Translations under genes and position numbers: made by a program
Part shown: positions 6,475 to 12,847 of the stretch, piece by piece
Layout: every line of letters starts with the position of its first letter
Position numbering within the stretch: position 1 is the stretch's first letter
Assembly (NCBI GenBank): GCA_002706585.1
Contig: PALU01000062.1
Coordinates: forward strand, 1-12,847
Origin: Rickettsiales bacterium
GTDB taxonomy: Bacteria; Pseudomonadota; Alphaproteobacteria; TMED127
Direction: 5' to 3'
DNA: 12,847 nt
The notes under the pieces: generated by a model
Databases searched by the model: none
What the model saw: only the letters and a program-made list of their open reading frames with translations
What the model was told of the DNA's origin: nothing

Positions 6475-7158
6475 CTATTTTTTTATAATAAAAAAACAAC
6501 AACCTTGGTGCCAATCACTGTTTTCGCCAGTTATTAAGGCACTTGAATCATCGCAAGTTGTTTTGATTTCAAGTTGAGAAATTATCTTTAGGTTTAAATG
6601 ATCTACAGCAGATAATGTCCCAGCTCTAACTTGTTTCCAATTCCAGTCATCAACAATCAATATATAATCATCCTCTAAAGCTGGCTGAACGAGCCTTATT
6701 CCATCATAATGGTCTTTTAAATGATGGGGTCCGTCATATAAATATATATTATGCTTACCAATATTATTATAATTTACATCTCTAAAATCTTTATTAATCA
6801 AATTTAGGTTTGAACTTTCATTCAATACGTTTTTGATGTTTTTGTTAAATTCAACCATTGGATTTTTATCTGCGATAAAATTTTGGCTCCAATTATCAAT
6901 GCATGTAAGATCAACCGTATTTTTATAACAAACAGAGCATGCCGTTGAACCGTGCCACGTTCCAATTTCTAAGTACCTTGGTGAAGTGCATATTTCAATT
7001 AGGTTATTAAGCATTGATCTGAATTTACGACCAGAAAGACCGTTTAAGTTTAAAATAAAATCATTTACTTTTCTCTTTTGAGCCATAGCATTATCAAAAG
7101 AGTTTTTTATTTTTAAAAATAAATCATTTTTTTTGTCTCCATCAACTGATACTTTCAT
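6475..7158 (-). CDS. Class I SAM-dependent methyltransferase, substrate unknown
   Basis: The 227-residue protein has a Rossmann-type methyltransferase core: motif I YLEIGTWHGST (62-72) for SAM binding, acidic Asp88 in CIDNW after the second strand, NKDF (122-125), YDGPHH (141-146) and VDDWNW (169-174). The DGxH and DDW acidic pairs resemble the Methyltransf_24/CmcI-TylF group, which often uses a divalent metal to methylate a hydroxyl on sugars or small molecules; that assignment is by resemblance only. The first 55 residues are charged and helical. The start at 7158 is the first ATG of the frame; there is no Shine-Dalgarno site, and Met25 is a possible later start. The gene is alone on the minus strand, convergent with the small ORF after yajQ and divergent from the hydroxyacid dehydrogenase. 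No sugar or lipid biosynthesis genes adjoin it. Confidence 0.8.
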   Translation of the reverse strand: MKVSVDGDKKNDLFLKIKNSFDNAMAQKRKVNDFILNLNGLSGRKFRSMLNNLIEICTSPRYLEIGTWHGSTACSVCYKNTVDLTCIDNWSQNFIADKNPMVEFNKNIKNVLNESSNLNLINKDFRDVNYNNIGKHNIYLYDGPHHLKDHYDGIRLVQPALEDDYILIVDDWNWKQVRAGTLSAVDHLNLKIISQLEIKTTCDDSSALITGENSDWHQGCCFFIIKK

Positions 7159-7200
7159 TTCGTCAAATGAATTGATATGATTTATTAATTGAGTGAGACG

Positions 7201-7212
7201 TTTTTTTTTTTT
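7201..7212 (+). repeat. Twelve-base T tract in a divergent intergenic gap
   Basis: Twelve consecutive T lie in the 108-base gap between the methyltransferase start and the hydroxyacid dehydrogenase start, followed nearby by an eight-base T run (7221-7228). The pair would be intrinsically bent or nucleosome-like A/T tract DNA upstream of two divergent promoters. No GC-rich hairpin precedes it, so it is not a rho-independent terminator. Confidence 0.6.
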
Positions 7213-7254
7213 ATTAAAAGTTTTTTTTCAATACTTTCCATTAAGTGATATTAG

Positions 7255-7260
7255 TATATT
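7255..7260 (+). promoter_or_regulatory. Candidate -10 box for the six-gene operon
   Basis: TATATT ends 6 bases before the ATG at 7267. If used, transcription would begin at or beside the start codon, giving a leaderless mRNA; no Shine-Dalgarno sequence exists upstream of this ATG, which fits. No consensus -35 is visible, so the call rests on one AT-rich hexamer and the missing ribosome binding site. Confidence 0.3.
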
Positions 7261-7266
7261 AATTTT

Positions 7267-8412
7267 ATGAGTAAAATAAAAAAATGTCATAACATAGATG
7301 ATTTTAGGAAGTTGGCAAAAAAATCTATTCCTTCTCCAATTTTTCATTACATTGATGGTGCTGCTGATGATGAAGTTACATATAAAAGAAATACTAAAGC
7401 ATTCGATGAATGTTATCTTGTTCCAAAAGTTTTAAGATCTGTTGAAAATGTTAATTTAGAAACCAAAGTATTAGGTAAAAAAATTTCTCTTCCCTTTTTT
7501 TTATCCCCAACTGCACTTCAAAGACTTTTTCACCATAGTGGAGAATTAGCAGTTGCTAAATCAGCTGAAAAATTTAATACCTTTTTTGGAATCTCTTCTC
7601 TTTCTACAATACCTTTAGAAGATATAAGTAATATCAATGCTCCCAAGATTTTTCAGCTTTATTTTCATAAAGATCGAGGTTTAACAAATTCAATGATTGA
7701 TAAATGTAAGGCGTCAAAACTAGATGCTTTGGCATTAACTGTTGATACGATTACTGGCGGCAATAGAGAAAGAGATTTAAAAACCGGTTTTACATCTCCA
7801 CCACAATTAACATTAAAAAGTTTTTTAAGCTTTATACAAAATCCTAAATGGACTCTTAATTTTTTGTTAAGAAAAAAATTTGATTTGCCATTTTTAAGTG
7901 ATTTTTTAAAAGAAGGGACAGATATAAGAATTTCTGTTTCAGACTATTTTACAAATATGCTAGATCAAAATCTAAATTGGAAAGATGCTGAGAATATAAA
8001 AAAAAGATGGAATGGTATTTTTTGTCTTAAAGGCATTATGTCAAAAGAAGATGCAATTAAGGCAGTTGATATTGGTGCTGATGCAATTATGATTTCAAAT
8101 CACGGAGGAAGACAGCTTGATGGATCTAGATCTCCTTTTGATCAACTTGATGAAATAGTGGAAGCTGTTGGAGGAAAAATTGACATTATTTGTGACGGAG
8201 GCATTCGAAGAGGTACACACATTTTAAAATCTTTATCAAAGGGAGCAACGGCATGTTCAGGCGGGAGATTGTACCTGTATGCTCTAGCGGCTGGAGGAGA
8301 AAAAGGGGTAACTAAATCAATAAGTAACTTGAAAGAAGAAGTTATTAGAGATATGAAATTAATGGGAGTTACCAAAATTTCAGAACTTAACAAAAATAAT
8401 ATAAGGTATTAA
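7267..8412 (+). CDS. lldD: FMN-dependent L-2-hydroxyacid dehydrogenase (L-lactate dehydrogenase type)
   Basis: The 381-residue protein belongs to the (S)-2-hydroxyacid oxidase/dehydrogenase family, which oxidises L-lactate, glycolate or mandelate to the keto acid through FMN. Family residues are all present: Tyr28 in HYIDGAADDE, Tyr132 in FQLYFHKDR, Lys255 in CLKGIM, and His279/Arg282 in SNHGGRQLDGSRSP; the phosphate-binding CDGGIRRG follows. The variable loop starting at TGGNRERDLKTGF resembles the LldD/mandelate dehydrogenase group, whose loop contacts the membrane and passes electrons to the respiratory chain. LldD is therefore the best call, but glycolate or another hydroxyacid is possible. 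The gene ends one base before mltB and supplies that gene's AAGG ribosome binding site. Its link with the downstream cell-wall genes is probably transcriptional rather than functional. Confidence 0.88.
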   Translation: MSKIKKCHNIDDFRKLAKKSIPSPIFHYIDGAADDEVTYKRNTKAFDECYLVPKVLRSVENVNLETKVLGKKISLPFFLSPTALQRLFHHSGELAVAKSAEKFNTFFGISSLSTIPLEDISNINAPKIFQLYFHKDRGLTNSMIDKCKASKLDALALTVDTITGGNRERDLKTGFTSPPQLTLKSFLSFIQNPKWTLNFLLRKKFDLPFLSDFLKEGTDIRISVSDYFTNMLDQNLNWKDAENIKKRWNGIFCLKGIMSKEDAIKAVDIGADAIMISNHGGRQLDGSRSPFDQLDEIVEAVGGKIDIICDGGIRRGTHILKSLSKGATACSGGRLYLYALAAGGEKGVTKSISNLKEEVIRDMKLMGVTKISELNKNNIRY

Positions 8413-8413
8413 A

Positions 8414-9394
8414 ATGAAGTTTTTTATTTTTATTTTTATCTTTTTTATTTCTTATAACGTAAATGCTAAAAGTAATGATTCCCCAGATTTGAGTTTTAAA
8501 AGTGAAAAACAAATATCATGGAACCAATGGATTAGCGAAACAAAAGAGGAACTGCAGAAAGAAGGTTTTAGAGCATCCACTTTAAAAAACTTAGATAATC
8601 TAAAATTTAACGGAAGAGTGATTGAATTAGATCGAAAACAACCAGAATTTAAGTTAAACTTTAATCAATATTTAAAAAATAACTTAAGTGAGAAGAAAAA
8701 GAAAAATCTAAAAAAAAAATATAACGAAAATCAACTTTTACTAGAAAAAATTCGAACTCATTATGATGTTGATCCAAAAATACTTACTTCCCTCTGGGGT
8801 ATAGAGACTTCTTATGGAAGCTATCTAGGTAAATTTGATATTTTATCTTCTTTGGCATCATTGGCTTATGATGGTAGAAGAAAAAAATTTTTCTTAAAAC
8901 AACTCAGATATGCTTTAAAAATTTTAGAGGATGGTCATATTTCTAAATCTCAGTTTAAAGGGTCTTGGGCTGGCGCTTTTGGTCAAACTCAATTTATGCC
9001 TAGTACATTTAATAAATACGCTATAGATTTTGATGGTAACAAAAAAATTAATTTATTTAAAAAAGAGGATGCCTTAGCTTCAGGAGCAAATTATTTAAAA
9101 AAAGCAGGTTGGAATAACAAAATTATTTGGGGCGAGAAAATCAATGTTCCCATCACAAAAGAATTTATAAAACTATCTAATTTAAAAGAATTTAAAAAAA
9201 TTAAATCTTGGAAAAAGTATGGAATTATTTTAAAAAATAAATACAATGAGAATCAATTAATGCGACTAGTTATTCCTGATTCTGAAGATAATCAAGTTTT
9301 TCTTGTTTCAAGAAATTTTGATGTAATTTTAGACTGGAATAGATCTAATTACTTTGCTCTTACGGTTTTTTTGTTGTCTGATGAAATTAAATAA
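8414..9394 (+). CDS. mltB: Lytic murein transglycosylase, MltB family (GH103)
   Basis: MltB-type enzymes cleave the beta-1,4 bond between MurNAc and GlcNAc in peptidoglycan, forming 1,6-anhydro-MurNAc ends in the periplasm. The 326-residue product begins with a Phe/Ile-rich signal peptide with probable cleavage after NVNA (residue 18); it lacks the lipobox Cys of E. coli MltB, so it is probably soluble. The catalytic Glu131 lies in WGIETSYG, followed by LAYDGRRKKFF, and the substrate-groove motif FGQTQFMPSTF begins at residue 189. Unlike the larger alphaproteobacterial members, there is no C-terminal peptidoglycan-binding domain. AAGG inside the end of lldD, 7 bases before the ATG, sets the start. 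Its last 14 bases overlap the start of the RlpA gene, and the next three products also concern the cell wall or division. Confidence 0.9.
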   Translation: MKFFIFIFIFFISYNVNAKSNDSPDLSFKSEKQISWNQWISETKEELQKEGFRASTLKNLDNLKFNGRVIELDRKQPEFKLNFNQYLKNNLSEKKKKNLKKKYNENQLLLEKIRTHYDVDPKILTSLWGIETSYGSYLGKFDILSSLASLAYDGRRKKFFLKQLRYALKILEDGHISKSQFKGSWAGAFGQTQFMPSTFNKYAIDFDGNKKINLFKKEDALASGANYLKKAGWNNKIIWGEKINVPITKEFIKLSNLKEFKKIKSWKKYGIILKNKYNENQLMRLVIPDSEDNQVFLVSRNFDVILDWNRSNYFALTVFLLSDEIK

Positions 9395-10262
9395 GGAATT
9401 AAAAAAAAAAATTTTTTTAAAATTTGTTTGCCTAATATTTTTATCGGGCTGCTCAGAAACAACTTTTTTAATAAATTCAGCAAAAAGAATCGGTAGTTGG
9501 GGTGATGAACCTATATACAAAATTGGCACCCCCTATAAGATTAATGGGAAGTGGTACTACCCAGCTGTTAATTATGAATATGATGAAATTGGGATTGCTT
9601 CTTGGTACGGACCAGGTTTTCATGGAAAAAAGACTGCAAATGGTGAAATATTTGATCAAAATAAGATTACAGCCGCTCATAAAACACTCCCAATGCCATC
9701 TATTGTAAAAGTTACTAATTTAGAAAATGGATTAGTTTTAGAAAATGTTAGAGTTAACGATCGAGGTCCTTTCGCAGGAGATAGAATTATTGATTTATCA
9801 AAAAAAGCTGCTGAAAAATTAGGTTTTATGAAAAATGGTGTAGCAAAAGTAAGAGTGGAAATTTTAGAGGATGAGTCAAGAAAATATGTTTCAATACAGG
9901 AAAAAAATTCTTACAAAACTGAATCCGCCGAAGTAACTAAAATAAATAAAAAAATAATTATTGATGATTTCAATGAAAATACTCTTGTTATTAAGTCTGA
10001 AAACAGAGATGATTCAAAAAATAGTATATTAGAAAATCAAGAACTGGTAATACAAGTTGGAGCATTTACTGATCACAGAAATGCAAAAACACTCATAGCA
10101 AAACTTTCAGAGTTTAAAGCATACATTAATAGAGTTTTTATTAGTAGTAAGTATTTATACAGAGTAAGAATTGGACCAATAAGTAATTTAGATGAAGCTG
10201 AAAAGATGCAAAAAAAATTGTTTGATTTAGGTTACACGTCTTCTCATTTGGTAATGAGGTAA
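9381..10262 (+). CDS. rlpA: Septal ring lytic transglycosylase RlpA family lipoprotein with SPOR domain
   Basis: The 293-residue product starts with a basic stretch and a hydrophobic segment ending in the lipobox LSGC, so Cys24 should be lipidated by the Lgt/LspA route and anchored to the outer membrane. The double-psi beta-barrel domain spans about residues 68-150: GIASWYGPGFHGKKTANGE, then AAHKTLP and VRVNDRGPFAGDRIIDLS. Glu88, His99 and Asp126 match the catalytic residues described for Pseudomonas RlpA, which cleaves glycan strands lacking stem peptides. A Lys/Asn/Glu-rich linker leads to a SPOR domain (about 222-293, LVIQVGAFTDHRNAKTL) that binds denuded septal glycan. An ATG at 9354 in the same frame would add 9 residues and overlap mltB further; the ATG at 9381 gives a better signal peptide, although neither has a good ribosome binding site. 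An 11-base A tract lies within the signal-peptide codons. Confidence 0.92.
   Translation: MKLNKELKKKIFLKFVCLIFLSGCSETTFLINSAKRIGSWGDEPIYKIGTPYKINGKWYYPAVNYEYDEIGIASWYGPGFHGKKTANGEIFDQNKITAAHKTLPMPSIVKVTNLENGLVLENVRVNDRGPFAGDRIIDLSKKAAEKLGFMKNGVAKVRVEILEDESRKYVSIQEKNSYKTESAEVTKINKKIIIDDFNENTLVIKSENRDDSKNSILENQELVIQVGAFTDHRNAKTLIAKLSEFKAYINRVFISSKYLYRVRIGPISNLDEAEKMQKKLFDLGYTSSHLVMR
9401..9411 (+). repeat. Eleven-base A tract within the rlpA signal-peptide codons
   Basis: Eleven consecutive A encode Lys8-Lys10 and the first base of Ile11 of the lipoprotein signal and are followed by a seven-base T run. Slippage here would shift the frame before the lipobox. Runs of the same length occur at 2645-2655, 11655-11665, 12731-12741 and 12837 to the window end. 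Confidence 0.6.
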
Positions 10263-10264
10263 CA

Positions 10265-11401
10265 ATGAAATTTATTTTTTGCTTTATACTCACAATTTTA
10301 TTTCTTTTTAAACAATCACAAGCTATAGATACAATTGCTAAACAAGCAATTTTATATGATTTTGAAACTAAATCTGTAATTTTTAAAAAAGACTCAGATA
10401 AGCTTATGTCGCCTAGTTCAATGAGTAAGATAATGACTATATATTATGTATTTAAAAAAATATCAGATGGTGAATTATCCTTGGAAGATGAATTCAAAGT
10501 TAGTAGGAAAGCTTGGAAAAAAGGTGGTTCAAAAATGTTTGTCAAAGTTAATGATAAAGTTAAAGTTAAGGACCTTATAAGAGGAATAATAGTTCAATCC
10601 GGCAATGACGCATGCATAGTTTTAGCTGAAGGTTTGTCAGGGAGTGAAGATCTTTTTTCAGAGGAAATAACTCAGTTAGGAAAAGAAATTGGTTTAAAAA
10701 ATTCTTTTTTTACAAATTCTACTGGGTGGCCAGACCCGCAACATTTAACAACGGTGGACGACTTATTGACTTTGTCAATTAGGACTATTAAGGATTTTCC
10801 TGAATTTTTTCATTTTTATTCTGAAAAAGAATTTATGTATAATGGAATAAAACAGCTTAACAGAAATCCACTTTTATTCACTGACTTAAATTCTGATGGT
10901 TTAAAAACGGGACATACTTCATTAGGTGGATATGGTTTGGTTGCAACTGTAAAAAAAAATGGAAGACGTTTAATCTTGGTTCTTAACGGCCTTAACTCAA
11001 GTAAAGATCGAGCTAGAGAGGCTACAAGACTATTAAAATTAGGCTTTAATCAATATGAAAGCTTAAAAATTGCAGAGGAAAATTCAAATTTAAAACGACT
11101 TTTTGTTTGGGCAGGCAGCAAAAAATCTGTGGATATTTATAATAAAGCAGAGATAAGTATTACTATTCCGAAAAGAATAAAAAAAGATATTTCTTTTTAC
11201 ATAAAATATCTATCTCCAGTAATGCCCCCAATATCTAAAGATCAAATTATCGGAGAATTTGTAGTAAAAAACAAAAAAAATGAAATTCTTAAAAAAGTTG
11301 AACTTTTTGCAAGGGATGACGTAAAGGAAATGAATTTTTTCCAAAAAATTGGACATAATTTTAAATATTTACTACTCGGTGAAAGTGCATTTTCAAAATA
11401 A
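10265..11401 (+). CDS. dacA: D-alanyl-D-alanine carboxypeptidase (PBP5/6 type)
   Basis: DacA removes the terminal D-Ala from peptidoglycan pentapeptides in the periplasm, limiting cross-linking. The 378-residue product has a signal peptide with probable cleavage after SQA (residue 20). The penicillin-binding motifs are in order: SxxK as Ser52-Met-Ser-Lys55, SGN at 112-114, and KTG at 214-216, with the DGLKTGHT context typical of the S11 peptidase family. The C-terminal third (about 275-365) corresponds to the beta-rich PBP5_C domain, and the final NFFQKIGHNFKYLLLG segment is amphipathic, suiting membrane-surface attachment. GAGG six bases before the ATG, inside the end of rlpA, is one of the few good ribosome binding sites here. 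Two bases separate it from rlpA, and its TAA shares one base with the tmk ATG. Confidence 0.94.
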   Translation: MKFIFCFILTILFLFKQSQAIDTIAKQAILYDFETKSVIFKKDSDKLMSPSSMSKIMTIYYVFKKISDGELSLEDEFKVSRKAWKKGGSKMFVKVNDKVKVKDLIRGIIVQSGNDACIVLAEGLSGSEDLFSEEITQLGKEIGLKNSFFTNSTGWPDPQHLTTVDDLLTLSIRTIKDFPEFFHFYSEKEFMYNGIKQLNRNPLLFTDLNSDGLKTGHTSLGGYGLVATVKKNGRRLILVLNGLNSSKDRAREATRLLKLGFNQYESLKIAEENSNLKRLFVWAGSKKSVDIYNKAEISITIPKRIKKDISFYIKYLSPVMPPISKDQIIGEFVVKNKKNEILKKVELFARDDVKEMNFFQKIGHNFKYLLLGESAFSK

Positions 11402-12039
11402 TGAAAAACTTTATTGCTTTTGAGGGACTTGACGGATGTGGAAAGACCACTCAGATTAAACTTTTTGCCACATCCCTAAAGAAGGCTAAAAAAGATTATT
11501 TTTTGACAAGAGAACCAGGGGGCACAAAACTATCAGAGAAAGTTAGAGAAATTCTTGTTAAAAAAGATAAAGAAAGTTTTTCATCAATTACAGAATTATT
11601 ACTTATTTATGCTGCAAGACACGAACATTTAAAGAAAAAAATCATTCCAAATCTAAAAAAAAAAATAGTGTTATGTGATAGATTCTTTTATTCTACATAC
11701 AGTTATCAAATTTTTGCAAATAATTTGCCAATGAATTACTTAAATTTTCTCCATAAAAATTATGCTTTTAATTTGTTACCCGACATAAATATCCTTTTAC
11801 AAATTGATTCAAAAATATCAATAAAAAGAAGTTTGAAAATAAAAAACATTGAGAATAGATTTGAAAAAAAAAGTAGAAATTTTCATAAAAAAGTATCAGC
11901 TGGATTTGAAAGTATTTCTCAGAAAAAAAATGTTTTTAAATTTGATGGAAATAATGAAATTAATGTATTGCATCGAAATATTGTTGACTTTATGAATAAA
12001 AAAAAATTTTTTAACTTTTTTTTACCCTATGCTGTTTGA
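11401..12039 (+). CDS. tmk: Thymidylate kinase
   Basis: Tmk phosphorylates dTMP to dTDP with ATP in the cytosol, an essential step to dTTP. The 212-residue product starts FIAFEGLDGCGKTT with the P-loop at 9-16, then TREPGGT (36-42) and the LCDRFFYST segment (91-99) with Asp93-Arg94; all are family signatures. The LID region (about 143-165) is rich in Arg and Lys, in keeping with the E. coli-type enzyme that uses LID residues for catalysis, though it has only a few arginines. The start overlaps the dacA stop by one base in a TAATG junction, so reinitiation is likely. A run of 11 A at 11655-11665 encodes three consecutive lysines just before the DR motif. holB follows after 2 bases, an arrangement common in Alphaproteobacteria. 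Confidence 0.95.
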   Translation: MKNFIAFEGLDGCGKTTQIKLFATSLKKAKKDYFLTREPGGTKLSEKVREILVKKDKESFSSITELLLIYAARHEHLKKKIIPNLKKKIVLCDRFFYSTYSYQIFANNLPMNYLNFLHKNYAFNLLPDINILLQIDSKISIKRSLKIKNIENRFEKKSRNFHKKVSAGFESISQKKNVFKFDGNNEINVLHRNIVDFMNKKKFFNFFLPYAV

Positions 12040-12041
12040 GA

Positions 12042-12847
12042 ATGAATGAAAAAACAAAAAACCATATTGAAGAATTTAATTTTTTAAAAAATTGTTTCAG
12101 ATCAAATTTTCCTCACTCTTGGATCTTTTATGGTTCTGAAGGAGTTGGCAAATACCAATTTACTATTAATTTTATTAAAGAGATTAATAAGGGTATAAAT
12201 TTGCACCAATGTCTTTTTGAAATAAACAATACAGAAATTTCAGCGTCAATAAATGATATACGAGATTTAATAAATAAAACTACATTAACAAATTCTTATA
12301 ATGGAAAATTGAAAACATTTATTCTTATACATAGTTTAGACCTGTTAAATATTAATGCTACGAATGCCCTTCTTAAGATGATTGAAGAACCTCCAGATAA
12401 TACAATTATTATTATTTTAGCTTGTAATTTAAAAGTTATTCCAAAGACAATTACATCTAGATGTTTGAAGCTTAAGTTGAAAGTAAATAATTCAGAAAAT
12501 TTTAATAAATTAAAAAAACTCAATTCTGATAATTATTTATTATGTAATGATAACCCAAAAGTACTAGATATTTTAAATCAAGAGGAGGGGGAGATAATTA
12601 AAATTCGAACTTTGAGTATTCTAGAAAGTAAGAGATTAAATTTGAAGGATTTTTTGCAGTTATATAATGAGATTAATCATGACTTTAAAACATATTTTTT
12701 TATAATTACGCACTTAATTTATTTTAAATTAAAAAAAAAAATTTTAACGGATTTCACTGATTCACAAAGAACAAGGTATGCTTTAATGTATTTTGATTTT
12801 ATAAAAAATATCAGTATAGAAAACCTTAAGATAGATAAAAAAAAAAA
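12042..12847 (+). CDS. holB: DNA polymerase III delta' subunit, 3'-truncated by window end
   Basis: Delta' is the stator of the clamp loader that opens and places the beta sliding clamp. From the ATG at 12042, two bases after tmk, 268 codons run open to the window edge. Family landmarks: FPHSWIFYGSEGVGKYQ (23-39), INDIRDL (70-76), the diagnostic NATNALLKMIEEPPDNT (105-121), and SRC (139-141), which carries the arginine finger. The Walker A-like loop has Lys37 but Tyr instead of Thr/Ser; delta' is known not to need ATP hydrolysis. The segment between this loop and INDIRDL is short and has only one Cys, so the four-Cys zinc module of E. coli delta' is missing. Residues about 190-268 correspond to the C-terminal collar domain, poorly conserved and lysine/phenylalanine-rich. 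Typical length is 300-340, so a modest C-terminal piece is lost at the edge. Confidence 0.88.
   Translation, partial: MNEKTKNHIEEFNFLKNCFRSNFPHSWIFYGSEGVGKYQFTINFIKEINKGINLHQCLFEINNTEISASINDIRDLINKTTLTNSYNGKLKTFILIHSLDLLNINATNALLKMIEEPPDNTIIIILACNLKVIPKTITSRCLKLKLKVNNSENFNKLKKLNSDNYLLCNDNPKVLDILNQEEGEIIKIRTLSILESKRLNLKDFLQLYNEINHDFKTYFFIITHLIYFKLKKKILTDFTDSQRTRYALMYFDFIKNISIENLKIDKKK

Noticed and set aside
7200..7230. Possible rho-independent terminator at the T12/T8 tracts
   Set aside because: No GC-rich inverted repeat precedes either tract, and no gene on the plus strand ends nearby.
9477..9708. Short frames on both strands inside rlpA
   Set aside because: They overlap the strongly conserved RlpA barrel domain and have no independent support.
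12296..12523. 75-codon minus-strand frame at the right end
   Set aside because: It lies opposite the delta' motifs NALLKMIEEPP and SRC, so it is an antisense shadow of holB.

Overview
The window is a strongly AT-rich, densely packed stretch of bacterial chromosome. Gene content and order point to a streamlined, probably marine alphaproteobacterium (Pelagibacterales/SAR11 or a similar AT-rich lineage such as AEGEAN-169/HIMB59). That placement is inferred from base composition, very short or overlapping gene junctions, and the rlpA-dacA-tmk-holB order that I know from Alphaproteobacteria; no rRNA or other marker fixes it. I see no insertion sequence, tRNA, CRISPR array or phage structural gene. 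No gap between genes exceeds about 110 bases.

Layout. (1) 1-483, minus strand: the start of an unidentified membrane or secreted protein lies just downstream of panD (aspartate 1-decarboxylase, beta-alanine for pantothenate/CoA). (2) 550-2367, plus strand: a stand-alone superfamily 2 DEAH helicase with a four-cysteine zinc-ribbon-like insert and an unassigned C-terminal region, divergent from panD. (3) 2360-5727, minus strand: a three-gene operon of aldehyde dehydrogenase, a catabolic-type acetolactate-synthase-like ThDP enzyme, and a small secreted four-cysteine protein whose ATG overlaps the TGA of the ThDP enzyme gene. (4) 5811-6474, plus strand: yajQ, then a 49-residue lysine-rich small ORF. 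(5) 6475-7158, minus strand: a class I SAM-dependent methyltransferase of unknown substrate, ending exactly where the small ORF ends. (6) 7267-12847, plus strand: a tight six-gene operon of an FMN-dependent L-2-hydroxyacid (lactate-type) dehydrogenase, MltB-type lytic transglycosylase, RlpA lipoprotein with SPOR domain, PBP5-type D,D-carboxypeptidase, thymidylate kinase, and the DNA polymerase III delta' subunit, which is cut by the window end.

How the genes fit together. The last block joins septal/peptidoglycan remodelling (glycan cleavage by MltB, division-site RlpA, stem-peptide trimming by DacA) to DNA precursor supply and the clamp loader (Tmk, HolB). The junctions are 1 bp gap, 14 bp overlap, 2 bp gap, 1 bp overlap and 2 bp gap, so co-transcription and translational coupling are likely. 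The ALDH/ThDP-enzyme operon is metabolically suggestive but its substrate cannot be read from sequence. Clear Shine-Dalgarno sequences are rare: AGGAG before the ThDP enzyme gene and GAGG before dacA are the best. Several genes instead have an A+T-rich -10-like box only 6-10 bases before the ATG. I do not see a dramatic new multi-gene system. The points most worth a second look are the orphan helicase, the ALDH/ThDP-enzyme/secreted-protein operon, two small proteins, and a recurring set of 11-base A tracts inside coding sequence.
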